The notes: generated by a model from the letters alone, not told the origin. Positions 29,524 through 38,767 are shown, counted from the stretch's first letter. The stretch: DNA of 64,000 nt from Bradyrhizobium neotropicale (GCF_001641695.1 NZ_LSEF01000040.1:35314-99313), one strand, 5' to 3'. A program made the numbers and translations.

Positions 29524-30000
29524 TTAACGCTTGGAGAACTGGAAGGACCGGCGGGCCTTGGCCTTGCCGTACTTCTTGCGCTCGACCACGCGGGAGTCGC
29601 GGGTGAGGAAGCCGCCCTTCTTGAGCACGGTGCGCAGCTCCGGCTCGAAATAGGTGAGCGCCTTGGAGATGCCGTGACGGACGGCGCCGGCCTGGCCGGA
29701 CAGACCGCCGCCGGCGACGGTGCAGATCACGTCGTACTGGCCGGCACGCGCGGCCGCAACGAAGGGCTGCTGGATCATCATGCGCAGCACGGGACGAGCG
29801 AAATAGACCTCGACCTCACGCGAGTTGACCATGACCTTGCCGGCACCCGGCTTGATCCACACGCGGGCGACCGCGTCCTTGCGCTTGCCGGTGGCATAGG
29901 CGCGGTTGAGCTTGTCGACCTTCTTCTCGTGCTTCGGCGCATCGGGCGCGGCCGTCTTGAGCTGCGCGAGCTGGTCGAGCGACTGGATGGATTCGGCCAT
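29524..30000 (-). CDS. rpsI: 30S ribosomal protein S9
   Basis: A protein of 158 residues. It has an alphaproteobacterial N-terminal extension ([20 protein letters not shown]...) before the conserved core starting at [19 protein letters not shown]. It ends in [11 protein letters not shown], the C-terminal tail that reaches the P-site tRNA. The start is one base after the rplM stop; the pair rplM-rpsI is a universal operon. Confidence 0.98.
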   Translation of the reverse strand: MAESIQSLDQLAQLKTAAPDAPKHEKKVDKLNRAYATGKRKDAVARVWIKPGAGKVMVNSREVEVYFARPVLRMMIQQPFVAAARAGQYDVICTVAGGGLSGQAGAVRHGISKALTYFEPELRTVLKKGGFLTRDSRVVERKKYGKAKARRSFQFSKR

Positions 30001-30001
30001 G

Positions 30002-30466
30002 TTATGCGGCCCTCGTGTTCTTGCGGTTCAACTTGGCGATGTCGATCTTCTCGGGCTGCTGCGCCTCGTGCGGATGATCGGCCCCGCCATAGACACGGAG
30101 GTTGCCCATCTGGACGCGACCGAGCGGACCACGCGGGATCATGCGCTCGACGGCCTTCTCGAGCACGCGCTCGGGATGACGGCCCTCGAGGATCTGGCGC
30201 GCGGTGCGCTCCTTGACGTGGCCGACATAGCCGGTGTGCTTGTAGTAGGTCTTCTGCTCACGCTTGCGGCCGGTGAGGACCGCATGCTGGGCGTTGATGA
30301 TGATGACGTTGTCGCCGCAATCAACGTGCGGGGTGTAGGTCGGGAGGTGCTTGCCGCGGAGCCGCATGGCGACGATGGTGGCGAGACGGCCGACGACCAG
30401 ACCCTTGGCGTCGATCAGCACCCACTTCTTCGTCACCTCGGCCGGCTTTGCCGAAAAGGTTTTCAT
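30002..30466 (-). CDS. rplM: 50S ribosomal protein L13
   Basis: ATG at 30466 gives [20 protein letters not shown] and 154 residues. Conserved L13 blocks are [40 protein letters not shown] and [20 protein letters not shown]. An in-frame upstream start is rejected because it adds unconserved sequence. It is the first gene of the rplM-rpsI operon; the AT-rich stretch at 30545-30620 probably holds its promoter. Confidence 0.98.
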   Translation of the reverse strand: MKTFSAKPAEVTKKWVLIDAKGLVVGRLATIVAMRLRGKHLPTYTPHVDCGDNVIIINAQHAVLTGRKREQKTYYKHTGYVGHVKERTARQILEGRHPERVLEKAVERMIPRGPLGRVQMGNLRVYGGADHPHEAQQPEKIDIAKLNRKNTRAA

Positions 30467-30623
30467 GTCAGAATTTCCGTGGAGGGAGACATCGGCGCGA
30501 ACACCGCACCGGACTGCGCGGCTTTCTAGAGAAGCGACGCGCAACGGTCAATGCCCGACAACGGAAATTAGATAAGTAAATTCAATAGTTTAAAAATATG
30601 GTATTTTGATACCTGCGAAAAGC

Positions 30624-31052
30624 TCAAATATTTGGAATGGAATAGGTCGACGTGACGTGCGCGATCGGATCGGGTGAGGTCCCAGACAACAGGTTCACCT
30701 CGCCCACCGCTAGGCGCTTGCCGAGCTTGAGCAGCCGGGCTTCGGCGAGCACGTCCTGCCCCGGCTGGCCTTTGCGCAGGAAATTGATGTTGAGATTGGT
30801 GGTGACCGCGAGCCCGACCGGGCCGATGGCGGACAGCAGCACCACATACATGGCGAAATCGGCAAGCGCCATCAGCGTCGGGCCCGACACGGTTCCACCC
30901 GGCCGCAGCATCCTTTCGCTGTAGCGCTGGCGCAGGAGGCAGGTCTGGCCGTCCGCGCTTTCGATCGTGATGTCGTCGCCGCTGAACGCCTGGGGAAACT
31001 CGTCGCGAAGAAACCGTTCGACCTCCGCCACGCTCATTTTCGCCAATGCCAT
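30624..31052 (-). CDS. PaaI-family hotdog thioesterase
   Basis: A protein of 142 residues with the hotdog-fold helix and the family's loop (MLRPGGTVSGPTLMALADFA, near residues 48-67). A beta-sheet half follows (LAVTTNLNINFLRKGQPGQD). Such enzymes hydrolyse acyl-CoA thioesters. It is divergent from an enoyl-CoA hydratase gene with 69 bases between, which suggests a shared role in fatty or aromatic acid breakdown; the exact substrate is unknown. Confidence 0.88.
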   Translation of the reverse strand: MALAKMSVAEVERFLRDEFPQAFSGDDITIESADGQTCLLRQRYSERMLRPGGTVSGPTLMALADFAMYVVLLSAIGPVGLAVTTNLNINFLRKGQPGQDVLAEARLLKLGKRLAVGEVNLLSGTSPDPIAHVTSTYSIPNI

Positions 31053-31121
31053 GCTGTTCCCACCCTCGCTTCACTTCGCCTGTTACATTAAGTTATCTGC
31101 ATCATCCAACTGGAATATCCG

Positions 31122-31946
31122 ATGTCCGTCCAGCCCGCCCACACCCCTTCGCCGGAACCGCCGATTCTCTTGCGCGAAATCGTCGACACCGTTGCCGTGC
31201 TCACGCTGAACCGCCCCGCTGCGCGCAACAGCCTCTCGGAGGCGATGATTGGACAGCTGCATGCGAGCCTCAACGCGATCGCGGAGGACAAGCGCATCCG
31301 TGCGGCCGTCATCGCAGCCAATGGCCCCGCATTCTCCGCCGGCCACGACATGAAAGAGCTCACCGCGCGCCGCACCGATCCGGATCGTGGCCGCGCCTAT
31401 TTTGCGCAGATCATGAACGCCTGTAGCGCGATGATGCAGGCGGTGGTGCGCCTGCCCAAGCCTGTGGTCGCTGCCGTGCAGGGCATCGCAACCGCGGCCG
31501 GCTGCCAGCTCGTCGCCAGCTGCGATCTCGCGATCGCCTCCGAAGCGGCCAGCTTCGCCACGCCCGGCGTCGACATCGGCTTGTTCTGCTCGACGCCGAT
31601 GGTGGCGCTGTCGCGCAACGTGCCGCGCAAGCAGGCGATGGAGATGCTGCTGACGGGCGAGCCGATCCCGGCCGCGCGCGCCCGCGAGATCGGCCTCGTC
31701 AATCGCGTGGTCGCTGCGGGTGCCGAGCGCGACGCCGCGATCGCGCTGGCGCAGCAGGTCGCGCTGAAATCCGCCTACACCGTCAAGCTCGGCAAGGAGG
31801 CGTTCTATCGCCAGGCCGAGATGAGCCTTGCCGAGGCCTATCGCTATGCGGCAGGGGTGATGACCGAGAACATGATGGCGCGCGACGCCGAGGAAGGTAT
31901 CGGCGCGTTCATCGAGAAGCGCGCGCCGAAATGGCGGGATGAATGA
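31122..31946 (+). CDS. Enoyl-CoA hydratase/isomerase family protein
   Basis: A protein of 274 residues of the crotonase fold. The oxyanion-hole segments are visible: PAFSAGHDMKEL near residue 69 and the helix-cap region GIATAAGCQLVASCDLAIA near 125. The usual first catalytic Glu position in this second block is occupied by Ala/Ser-type residues, so the exact reaction (hydratase, isomerase or hydrolase) cannot be assigned. It is divergent from the thioesterase gene and followed by a palindromic repeat. Confidence 0.9.
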   Translation: MSVQPAHTPSPEPPILLREIVDTVAVLTLNRPAARNSLSEAMIGQLHASLNAIAEDKRIRAAVIAANGPAFSAGHDMKELTARRTDPDRGRAYFAQIMNACSAMMQAVVRLPKPVVAAVQGIATAAGCQLVASCDLAIASEAASFATPGVDIGLFCSTPMVALSRNVPRKQAMEMLLTGEPIPAARAREIGLVNRVVAAGAERDAAIALAQQVALKSAYTVKLGKEAFYRQAEMSLAEAYRYAAGVMTENMMARDAEEGIGAFIEKRAPKWRDE

Positions 31947-31950
31947 AATC

Positions 31951-32072
31951 GTCATTGCGAGCCAACGAGTCCGCGCGAAGCGCGGCCCGATGACAGGCTT
32001 CGCGAAGCAATCCAGGAATCCTACCGAGAAAACTAGACTGGATTGCTTCGTCGCTTCGCTCCTCGCAATGAC
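31951..32072. repeat. Palindromic intergenic repeat (GTCATTGCGAG type)
   Basis: Outer arms GTCATTGCGAG (31951-31961) and CTCGCAATGAC (32062-32072) and inner arms GAAGCAATCCAG / CTGGATTGCTTC frame a folded element of 122 bases. This is a widely dispersed repeat type in Bradyrhizobium-like genomes. It lies between the enoyl-CoA hydratase and CoA-binding genes. Confidence 0.8.
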
Positions 32073-32089
32073 AAGGAAAAAGACGAGAT

Positions 32090-32674
32090 ATGAACCACGA
32101 CGCCTATCCCGACAATTACATCCGCGCCATCCTCAACAGCGTGAAGTCGATCGCGATGGTCGGCGCCTCGCCGGTCAACGTGCGGCCGAGCTATTTCGCG
32201 TTCAAATATCTGGCCCAGCGCGGCTACGACATGATCCCGGTCAATCCCGGCCATGTCGGCAAGGAGCTGCTCGGCAGGCCGTTCGTCGCCTCGCTGCGTG
32301 ATCTCGGCCGCCCCGTCGACATGATCGACATCTTCCGCAACTCCAGCCACATCATGCCCGTGGTCGAGGAGGCGCTGACGCTCGATCCGCTGCCGAAGGT
32401 GATCTGGATGCAGCTCGGGGCGCGTGACGATGCGGCCGCGGAGAAGGCCGAGGCCGCCGGCATCAAGGTGGTGATGAACCGCTGCCCCAAGATCGAATAT
32501 GGCCGCCTGTCGTCGGAGATCTCCTGGATGGGCGTCAACTCGCGCACGCTGAGCTCCAAGCGTCCGCCGGCACCGACGCAGGGCATGCGGCTATCCCTCA
32601 ATCGGATGAGCGTCGGCGGCGGCGACACCGCCGCATCGGATCGTGCCGCCAAAAACAAGAGCGAGCAAAGCTGA
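32090..32674 (+). CDS. CoA-binding (YccU-like) Rossmann protein
   Basis: A protein of 194 residues. The CoA-binding-2 domain runs from about residue 15 to 140: KSIAMVGASPVNVRPSYFAF, YDMIPVNPGHVGKELLG and WMQLGARDDAAAEKAEAAG. The last ~50 residues are a Ser/Pro-rich tail. Related proteins bind CoA without known enzymatic activity. It sits 139 bases upstream of the metY-type gene on the same strand, a pairing also seen in other alphaproteobacteria as far as I recall. Confidence 0.88.
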   Translation: MNHDAYPDNYIRAILNSVKSIAMVGASPVNVRPSYFAFKYLAQRGYDMIPVNPGHVGKELLGRPFVASLRDLGRPVDMIDIFRNSSHIMPVVEEALTLDPLPKVIWMQLGARDDAAAEKAEAAGIKVVMNRCPKIEYGRLSSEISWMGVNSRTLSSKRPPAPTQGMRLSLNRMSVGGGDTAASDRAAKNKSEQS

Positions 32675-32739
32675 CGCACGCGCGAAGCATTCATTTCGCG
32701 AACGCGACAATGCGTAGCAAGTTCATCCTGATGTGACGC

Positions 32740-32781
32740 CCTGCCTTGACGGCAGGCGCGGCGCCGATCAGCATGCCGCGC
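32740..32781 (+). promoter_or_regulatory. Two tandem hairpins in the leader of the sulfhydrylase gene
   Basis: CCTGCC-TTGAC-GGCAGG (32740-32756) is directly followed by GCGCGGC, a 12-base loop and GCCGCGC (32756-32781), ending 32 bases before the start codon. I compared them with the SAM-II riboswitch pattern common at this position and do not see its conserved core, so no family is assigned. Confidence 0.4.
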
Positions 32782-32813
32782 GATTTCAGACCACAAGAAA
32801 CAGGACGCCACGA

Positions 32814-34094
32814 ATGAGCGATCGCCTTCCGGGATTTTCAACCCTCGCCGTGCATGCCGGTGCACAGCCCGATCCCACCACCGGTGCGCGCGCGACCCCG
32901 ATTTATCAAACGACTTCTTTCGTCTTCAACGACGCGGACCACGCCGCCTCGCTGTTCGGGTTGCAGGCGTTCGGCAACATCTATACCCGCATCGGCAATC
33001 CCACCAATGCCGTGCTCGAGGAGCGCGTCGCCGCGCTCGAAGGCGGCACGGCGGCGCTCGCGGTGTCTTCGGGCCATGCCGCGCAGGTCGTGGTATTGCA
33101 GCAATTGCTCCAGCCCGGCGACGAATTCATTGCCGCGCGAAAACTCTATGGCGGCTCGATCAACCAGTTCACGCATGCGTTCAAGAGCTTTGGTTGGAAC
33201 GTGGTGTGGGCCGATCCCGACGACATCGCAAGCTTCGAGCGCGCGGTCACCCCGCGCACCAAGGCGATCTTCATCGAGTCCATCGCCAATCCCGGCGGCA
33301 GCATCACCGACATCGAGGCGATCTCGACGGTGGCGCGCAAGGCGGGCGTGCCGCTGATCGTCGACAACACGCTGGCCTCGCCCTATCTGATCCGCCCGAT
33401 CGATCACGGCGCCGACATCGTCGTGCACTCGCTGACGAAGTTTCTGGGCGGCCACGGCAATTCGCTCGGCGGCATCATCGTCGATGCCGGCACCTTCGAC
33501 TGGTCCACGGGCGGCAAATATCCGATGCTGTCGGAGCCGCGGCCCGAATATCACGGCATCCGCCTGCAGGAGACCTTTGGCAATTTCGCCTTCGCGATCG
33601 CCTGCCGGGTACTTGGCCTGCGCGACCTTGGACCGGCGCTGTCGCCCTTCAACGCATTCATGATCCTCACCGGCATCGAGACGCTGCCGCTGCGCATGCA
33701 GAAGCACTGCGACAATGCGAAAGCGATCGCCGAATTCCTCTCCGGCCATCCGGCGGTGGCCTCGGTGAGCTATGCGGGTCTGGCGAACGACAAGTACAAC
33801 CAGCTCGCACGCAAATACGCGCCGAAGGGCGCAGGTGCCGTGTTCACCTTCAGCCTCAAGGGCGGCTATGACGCCGGCGTCAGCCTGGTGTCGAAGCTGC
33901 AACTGTTCTCGCATCTTGCGAATGTCGGCGACACCCGCTCGCTCGTCATCCACCCCGCCTCGACCACGCACAGCCAGCTCGACGACGCCGCCAAGACCAA
34001 GTCCGGCGCCGGCCCCGACGTGGTGCGGCTCTCGGTCGGCATCGAGGACGAGGAAGACTTGATTGCTGACCTGGAGCAGGCGCTGAGCGCGTAA
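32814..34094 (+). CDS. metY: O-acetylhomoserine sulfhydrylase-type PLP enzyme
   Basis: ATG at 32814 after AGGA gives MSDRLPGFSTLAVHAGAQPD and 426 residues, the length of MetY-type enzymes. The Cys/Met-metabolism PLP fold is clear: SVRT-type entry QTTSFVFNDADHAASLF, the cofactor-contact region AVSSGHAAQVVVLQ, and the PLP Lys in VVHSLTKFLGGHGNSLGG near residue 210. It converts O-acetylhomoserine plus sulfide to homocysteine. Members can also use other nucleophiles, so MetY versus a related gamma-synthase rests on length and start motif. Confidence 0.9.
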   Translation: MSDRLPGFSTLAVHAGAQPDPTTGARATPIYQTTSFVFNDADHAASLFGLQAFGNIYTRIGNPTNAVLEERVAALEGGTAALAVSSGHAAQVVVLQQLLQPGDEFIAARKLYGGSINQFTHAFKSFGWNVVWADPDDIASFERAVTPRTKAIFIESIANPGGSITDIEAISTVARKAGVPLIVDNTLASPYLIRPIDHGADIVVHSLTKFLGGHGNSLGGIIVDAGTFDWSTGGKYPMLSEPRPEYHGIRLQETFGNFAFAIACRVLGLRDLGPALSPFNAFMILTGIETLPLRMQKHCDNAKAIAEFLSGHPAVASVSYAGLANDKYNQLARKYAPKGAGAVFTFSLKGGYDAGVSLVSKLQLFSHLANVGDTRSLVIHPASTTHSQLDDAAKTKSGAGPDVVRLSVGIEDEEDLIADLEQALSA

Positions 34095-34107
34095 AATCCA
34101 GCGTCAA

Positions 34108-34136
34108 TCCGGGGCGCGCGCAAGCGCGAACCCGGA
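34108..34136 (+). terminator. Hairpin downstream of metY
   Basis: TCCGGG and CCCGGA outer arms enclose CGCG-CAAG-CGCG. It is 14 bases past the stop. No T run, so either a weak terminator or a short palindromic repeat. Confidence 0.45.
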
Positions 34137-34218
34137 ATGACGGAGCCAGTTAACAGTCCTTAACCATATCTGCCGCATACATAGTCGCTGGATCGCCCCC
34201 TTTGATTCGGAGCCGACG

Positions 34219-34560
34219 ATGCTGCGCTGGATAGTACCCGCCCTTGCGGCGATGCTGACGGTTTCGAGCGTCAGTGCAGCCGATCTCGCCGCCACACCGA
34301 GGCGGCGGGCGGTCGCGCCGCCACCACCGCCACAGGTCTATGTCGAGACCGATCCGGACGCGCTGATCTCGCCGGCCTATGGCGTCGGCAGCTACATCCG
34401 CAACCTGCCGGGCACGCCGCTGCTGCCGGGCTCGAGCACCCTGCCAGGTTATTACGGCCGCCCCTGGGACTACGACTATCAGGGCGCGTATTACGGCGGA
34501 CCGCAGGTCGATTATTTCTGGCGACTGCCCTACGCCTGCGGCATCTACGGCTATTGTTAG
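34219..34560 (+). CDS. Hypothetical secreted protein, 113 aa
   Basis: It starts with a signal peptide (MLRWIVPALAAMLTVSSVSA, cleavage likely before ADLAATP). Next come a basic/Pro-rich linker with five prolines, and a Gly/Tyr/Pro-rich C-terminal half with repeated YYG/YGG (YDYQGAYYGGPQVDYF). Two Cys near the end could form a disulfide. It is of a type common in rhizobia with no assigned function, probably periplasmic or surface-associated. Confidence 0.7.
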   Translation: MLRWIVPALAAMLTVSSVSAADLAATPRRRAVAPPPPPQVYVETDPDALISPAYGVGSYIRNLPGTPLLPGSSTLPGYYGRPWDYDYQGAYYGGPQVDYFWRLPYACGIYGYC

Positions 34561-34583
34561 CCGGGCTGAAAGTGTTCAGCCGG
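34561..34583. terminator. Bidirectional terminator between convergent genes
   Basis: GGCTGAA-AGTG-TTCAGCC is a perfect 7-bp stem directly after the stop of the 113-aa gene. It overlaps the last codons of ctaA on the other strand. Confidence 0.65.
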
Positions 34584-35658
34584 CCTGACCGAGCGGAACC
34601 GCGCGCGGCTGCGCCTCCGCCGATTGCCGCGAGGCCAGCCGCTCCGCCTGCATCACCGCAAGCGTCAGCACTACGATCGCGACCGTCTGGTGTGCGAGCG
34701 CCAGCCCAATCGGCACCTGATTGATCAGCGTCAGGATGCCGAGCACCGCCTGCAGGCTCACGGCCGCAAACAGCCACAGCGCCCCGCCTGCAGCCGCACC
34801 GGCGCGCGACCGCACCGCATCGAACGCATGCAGCGCCGCCAGCGCGAACAGCGCATAGGCAGTCATGCGGTGCTCGAACTGCACCGTCAGCACATTGTCG
34901 AACAAATTGCGCCACCACGGCGTCTCGAACCACAGGCGGTCCGCCGACGGAATGAACGCGCCGTCGATCGCGGGCCAGGTATTGTAGGCGCGCCCGGCGC
35001 GCAGGCCCGCAACGAGCGCGCCGAAATAGATCTGCACGAAGGTCGCGACCACGAGCAGCGCGCTCGTCAGCCGCAGCCGCGCGGGAGCCGTGATCTGCGG
35101 CCGGTCGGCAAGCCGCCGCACGGTCCAGACGATGCCGGCAAAGATCAGGAGCGCGAGTATCAGGTGCGTCGCCAGCCGATACTGCGACACCTCGACACGT
35201 TCTGTCAGGCCCGAGGCCACCATCCACCAGCCGACCGCGCCCTGTAGCCCGCCAAGTCCGAACAACAGCCACAGCCGCCGCTTCAGCTCGCCGGACAGGC
35301 CGCCGCGCCACAGGAAGAACAGGAACGGCAGGAGATAGGCGACGCCGATGAAGCGGCCGAGCAGCCGGTGGCTCCATTCCCACCAGAATATCTCCTTGAA
35401 CTCGGAGAGTGTCATGCCCGCATTGAGCTCGCGATATTGCGGGATCTTCTTGTAGGCCTCGAACGCGTCGGTCCACTGCGCCTCCGTGAGCGGCGGCACG
35501 GTGCCCGTAACCGGCTTCCATTCGACGATCGAGAGCCCGGATTCGGTCAGGCGTGTCGCACCGCCGACCAGCACCATCAGCGCGATCAGCGCGGCCACGG
35601 AAACGAGCCACCAGCGCACGGCGCGATGCGGCTTGGTCGAGGCGGAAATCGTCGTCAT
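34576..35658 (-). CDS. ctaA: Heme A synthase
   Basis: A protein of 360 residues with about eight membrane helices. Conserved blocks are [20 protein letters not shown] near residue 28, the heme-ligand His region [20 protein letters not shown] near 92, [14 protein letters not shown] and [13 protein letters not shown] further on, and the final [14 protein letters not shown]. It oxidises the C8 methyl of heme O to make heme A for aa3 oxidase. It is divergent from a small DUF2842 gene, a neighbour often found near cytochrome oxidase assembly genes. Confidence 0.96.
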   Translation of the reverse strand: MTTISASTKPHRAVRWWLVSVAALIALMVLVGGATRLTESGLSIVEWKPVTGTVPPLTEAQWTDAFEAYKKIPQYRELNAGMTLSEFKEIFWWEWSHRLLGRFIGVAYLLPFLFFLWRGGLSGELKRRLWLLFGLGGLQGAVGWWMVASGLTERVEVSQYRLATHLILALLIFAGIVWTVRRLADRPQITAPARLRLTSALLVVATFVQIYFGALVAGLRAGRAYNTWPAIDGAFIPSADRLWFETPWWRNLFDNVLTVQFEHRMTAYALFALAALHAFDAVRSRAGAAAGGALWLFAAVSLQAVLGILTLINQVPIGLALAHQTVAIVVLTLAVMQAERLASRQSAEAQPRAVPLGQAG

Positions 35659-35755
35659 TTCAGGAGCAAAACCAAGGCTTGAACCGGACTGCGTGCCCCT
35701 TATAGTCCCCCGCTCCCGCAGCGCAAGTTACGCAAGAAGCCGCAAAGCTCGCCTC

Positions 35756-35965
35756 ATGACGATCCGCACCCGCAAGTTCCTCGGTACCATCCTGCTTCTG
35801 GTGCTGGCCGCCGTCTGGGCCCTGCTCGGCATGGCGCTGGCGCAGATGCCGTGGATCGCCGAATCCGGCTGGCGGCAGGCGATCTACTACGTGGTGGCGG
35901 GCATGGGCTGGGTCTTGCCGGCGATGCCGATCGTGAGCTGGATGCAGCGGCCCGACCGCGCCTAA
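35756..35965 (+). CDS. DUF2842 membrane protein, 69 aa
   Basis: ATG at 35756 gives MTIRTRKFLGTILLLVLAAV, then two membrane helices (the second around QAIYYVVAGMGWVLPAMPIV) and a short WMQRPDRA tail. This matches the alphaproteobacterial DUF2842 family, whose function is unknown. Its stop overlaps the stop of the convergent deacetylase by 4 bases. Confidence 0.85.
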   Translation: MTIRTRKFLGTILLLVLAAVWALLGMALAQMPWIAESGWRQAIYYVVAGMGWVLPAMPIVSWMQRPDRA

Positions 35966-37074
35966 CCGGCTTGCGCGCTGCCGGTCGGTCTCACCGGGGC
36001 AAAGGCGACACCCGACACCAGCACCCGGAGAATGCGCAGCGAGCGCACCCGGCCATCCCAGGAAATCCGCGGCAGCGCGCGCAGATTGGTGCGCCCCTCG
36101 GCATCCACGATGCCCGGAATGGTCGACACCGCGCTGGCAAACCCCGCCTCCTCCGCCATCATGACGTGGCTGCGGCGGAACGATGAGCGATCGCCGAACG
36201 GGAATGCGAGGTGCCGGATCTCGCGGCGAAAGGCGGCTTCCGCCACCGCCTTGCCCATCGTCATCTCGCGCAGGGCCGCCGGATCCTTCATGTTGGCAAG
36301 AACCGGATAATTGACGGTCGCACTGCCGATCGTGACATTCGGATCGGCCGCGAGCTTCGCCAGGTCCTCCCAATTCATCGAGGCCTCGCGCGAGATGGCG
36401 GCGAGATCGACCCGGTGGCGTGTGCAGAGATCGTTGATCGCGACGGTCAGGTCCGCCGGCGACAGCGTGCGCAGCCAGCGCTCGATGAACGTGAACAGCG
36501 CCTGCTTGTCGGCGCTGCTGGTGACAACGAAGCGCTGCTCCCTCTCGCCCATCATGAAGCTGAAGCGGCTTTCGCGCGCGATCATCTGTTCGAGGGCGAG
36601 CCACCAGGCTTCGCCGACACCATCGGGAAAGGCGGTGGGAACGTAGACCGTGAAGGGCACGCCATGGCGCGCCAGCACCGGACAGGCGAAGTTGATCAGG
36701 TCCTTGCCGGCCCCGTCGAAGGTCAGCGCCACGAAGCGCCGCTTTTCCGGCAGCGTGACGGCGCGCCGACAGACGTCGTCCATGCCGAGGAAATCGTACT
36801 CCCAGCGCTTCAGCGCACGAATGGCACGGTCGAGGAATTGCGGGGTGACCTCGCTTGCACGCAGTGGCTGGAACGCCCCACTCCGCCGCGGCCGCACGCG
36901 CTCGAAGCGCAGGATCGCGCCAACGCCGCGCCCGCGCAGCAGGGGTTGGCCGGTGAACCAGGCCAGTTCAAGGCGCAGCCGCTGCAGCCATCTGTCGTCG
37001 GATGCCAATGTCCCACCTTCCCGCGCGTTCGCCGGCGGCGCCTCTCTGCCATTGTCCTTACCCTTTGTTGACAT
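35962..37074 (-). CDS. Polysaccharide deacetylase family protein
   Basis: ATG at 37074 gives MSTKGKDNGREAPPANAREG and 370 residues; the longer upstream frame is not conserved-looking. The NodB-type domain starts at FVALTFDGAGKDLINFACPV near residue 118, where the usual Asp-Asp metal-site pair reads DG, and continues with HGVPFTVYVPTAFPDG. The His ligand pair is less clear than in classical deacetylases. It faces the acetyltransferase gene across 63 bases and belongs to the exopolysaccharide locus. Confidence 0.85.
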   Translation of the reverse strand: MSTKGKDNGREAPPANAREGGTLASDDRWLQRLRLELAWFTGQPLLRGRGVGAILRFERVRPRRSGAFQPLRASEVTPQFLDRAIRALKRWEYDFLGMDDVCRRAVTLPEKRRFVALTFDGAGKDLINFACPVLARHGVPFTVYVPTAFPDGVGEAWWLALEQMIARESRFSFMMGEREQRFVVTSSADKQALFTFIERWLRTLSPADLTVAINDLCTRHRVDLAAISREASMNWEDLAKLAADPNVTIGSATVNYPVLANMKDPAALREMTMGKAVAEAAFRREIRHLAFPFGDRSSFRRSHVMMAEEAGFASAVSTIPGIVDAEGRTNLRALPRISWDGRVRSLRILRVLVSGVAFAPVRPTGSAQAG

Positions 37075-37137
37075 TTGTTTGCAAAGGTCGGCCAAGGGCC
37101 GAACTACGCATTTTTTGTTTCTCGACAGGTTTCGCGA

Positions 37138-38319
37138 ATGACCATGGCTGCGGCGATGCAAAGCCGGACGGCAGAAGCGCCAGCGCGGTCGAAAGCGAGT
37201 CGCATCGCTCATGTCGGCGTCGTCAGTGACCTTGGAGAGGCCGAGCCGGTTTGGCGCGCCTTCGAGGAGCCGGGCCACCTCTCGACGCCCTATCAACGCT
37301 TCGATCTGTTGAGCCCGTGGCAGCGGCTGGTCGGCGAACACGAAGCCGCCCGCCCTTTCATCGTGATCGCCTACGACGCCGAGCACCGGCCGCTGGTGCT
37401 GCTCCCGCTCTCACTCCGCCAAAGCCATGGCGTGCGCACCGCCTGCTTCATGGGCGGCAAGCATACGACCTTCAACATGGGCCTGTGGAACGCCGAGTTC
37501 GCCGCGCAGGCCGTCGCAGCCGATCTCGACGCAATGTTTGCGCCACTGGGCCAACATGTCGACGTGCTGGCGCTGACGCAGCAGCCGCTGCGCTGGCACG
37601 ACCAGCAGAACCCGTTTGCGCTGTTGCAGCGGCAGGGCTCGATCAACGGCTGCCCTCGGCTCGTGATGGAGCCGGGTGGCCCGCCGGCGTCGCGGATCAG
37701 CAACTCCTTGCGCCGCCGCCTGAAGAGCAAGGAAAAGAAGCTCCAGGCGCTCGCGGGCTATCGCTATCACCTCGCCTCTACCGACGAGGACGTCACCCGC
37801 CTGCTCGACTGGTTCTTCCGTATCAAGCCGGCGCGGATGGCGGAACAGAAGCTGCCGAACGTGTTCGCCGAGCCGGGCGTCGAGGAGTTCATCCGCGGCG
37901 CATGCCTGATGCCGCGCGGCGAAGGCCGCATCATCGACATCCACGCGCTCGAATGCGACGACGAGGTGATCGCGATCTTCGCGGGCGTAGCCGACGGCCA
38001 GCGCTTCTCGATGATGTTCAACACCTACACGCTGTCCGAAAACGCTCGCTACAGCCCCGGCCTGATCCTGATGCGCTACATCATCGACCGCTACGACGAG
38101 CGCGGCTACCACGCACTCGACCTCGGCATCGGCTCGGACGACTACAAGCGCATGTTCTGCAAGGACGACGAAGAGATCTTCGACAGCTTTGTCCCGCTGA
38201 CTTCGCGCGGCAAGCTCGCGGCGATGGCGATATCATCGCTGAGCCATGGCAAGCGGCTGGTGAAACAGAACCAGATGCTGTTCGATGTCGCACGGAAACT
38301 GCGACGGGCGTTCGGGTAG
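37138..38319 (+). CDS. GNAT-fold acetyltransferase, CelD/BcsL-like
   Basis: ATG at 37138 gives MTMAAAMQSRTAEAPARSKA and 393 residues. The mid and C-terminal parts match the BioF2-like double-GNAT fold used in polysaccharide biosynthesis: RISNSLRRRLKSKEKKLQAL near residue 180, YSPGLILMRYIIDRYDERGY near 300 and LGIGSDDYKRMFCKDDEEIF near 330. It probably transfers an acyl group to a sugar or lipid intermediate of the polymer. It is divergent from the deacetylase and lies at the edge of the small-gene insert. Confidence 0.85.
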   Translation: MTMAAAMQSRTAEAPARSKASRIAHVGVVSDLGEAEPVWRAFEEPGHLSTPYQRFDLLSPWQRLVGEHEAARPFIVIAYDAEHRPLVLLPLSLRQSHGVRTACFMGGKHTTFNMGLWNAEFAAQAVAADLDAMFAPLGQHVDVLALTQQPLRWHDQQNPFALLQRQGSINGCPRLVMEPGGPPASRISNSLRRRLKSKEKKLQALAGYRYHLASTDEDVTRLLDWFFRIKPARMAEQKLPNVFAEPGVEEFIRGACLMPRGEGRIIDIHALECDDEVIAIFAGVADGQRFSMMFNTYTLSENARYSPGLILMRYIIDRYDERGYHALDLGIGSDDYKRMFCKDDEEIFDSFVPLTSRGKLAAMAISSLSHGKRLVKQNQMLFDVARKLRRAFG

Positions 38320-38397
38320 CGCGCATCAGCGATCCAGGGCTATTGATAGGCTTGCACGGTTCTCGGAAGCCTGGCGCGGCGTGGATTGAACCGCACT

Positions 38398-38417
38398 TGT
38401 CGCGAAATATCGCGACA
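38398..38417. promoter_or_regulatory. Perfect 20-bp inverted repeat, candidate operator
   Basis: TGTCGCGA-AATA-TCGCGACA has perfect 8-bp arms. It lies 78 bases past the acetyltransferase stop and 159 bases before the next small gene. The arm length and short AT centre suit a dimeric repressor. Confidence 0.45.
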
Positions 38418-38575
38418 TGACTTCTGACGGATTATTGAAGGTCAGGTTTTTCCAGGCTCATTCACAAAAATGAGACTGGTTTTCGTAGGCAAGAAGGTAC
38501 AAGCTCCAACGCAGTAGCATCACGTCAGCCAGCATTCCAAAGTTGCAATCGCCATCCACTCGCTGGAGCAGCGTC

Positions 38576-38767
38576 ATGCGACACGCTTTTGGGCCGACAG
38601 TATCTCCTCAAGACCAGCTCGCGAAATTCGCGAGGGAGCGCCGCGAGCAGGCGAAGACAATGCCTGGCCGGGAGCGGGAGGAGTTGTTGAGAAAGGCCAG
38701 CCAAGCTGACACGGCAGCTCATATCGACGAGTGGATAAACTCTCCCGGACTTCAACGGCCAACCTAG
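38576..38767 (+). CDS. Hypothetical small protein, 63 aa
   Basis: ATG at 38576 is preferred over an upstream in-frame ATG at 38543. The product begins MRHAFGPTVSPQDQLAKFAR, then has a charged helix (ERREQAKTMPGREREELLRK) and ends DEWINSPGLQRPT. Proteins of this pattern are familiar from Bradyrhizobium, with no known function. It is the first gene of a block of small unknowns inside the polysaccharide locus. Confidence 0.55.
   Translation: MRHAFGPTVSPQDQLAKFARERREQAKTMPGREREELLRKASQADTAAHIDEWINSPGLQRPT

Noticed and set aside
30601..31130. Additional frames around the thioesterase gene suggesting a larger protein
   Set aside because: The 142-residue frame already covers a complete hotdog domain; other frames have no support.
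32660..32813. A SAM-II-type riboswitch before the sulfhydrylase gene
   Set aside because: The conserved SAM-II core (GATTT... with the pseudoknot strand near GCTAAA) is not present; only simple hairpins are seen.
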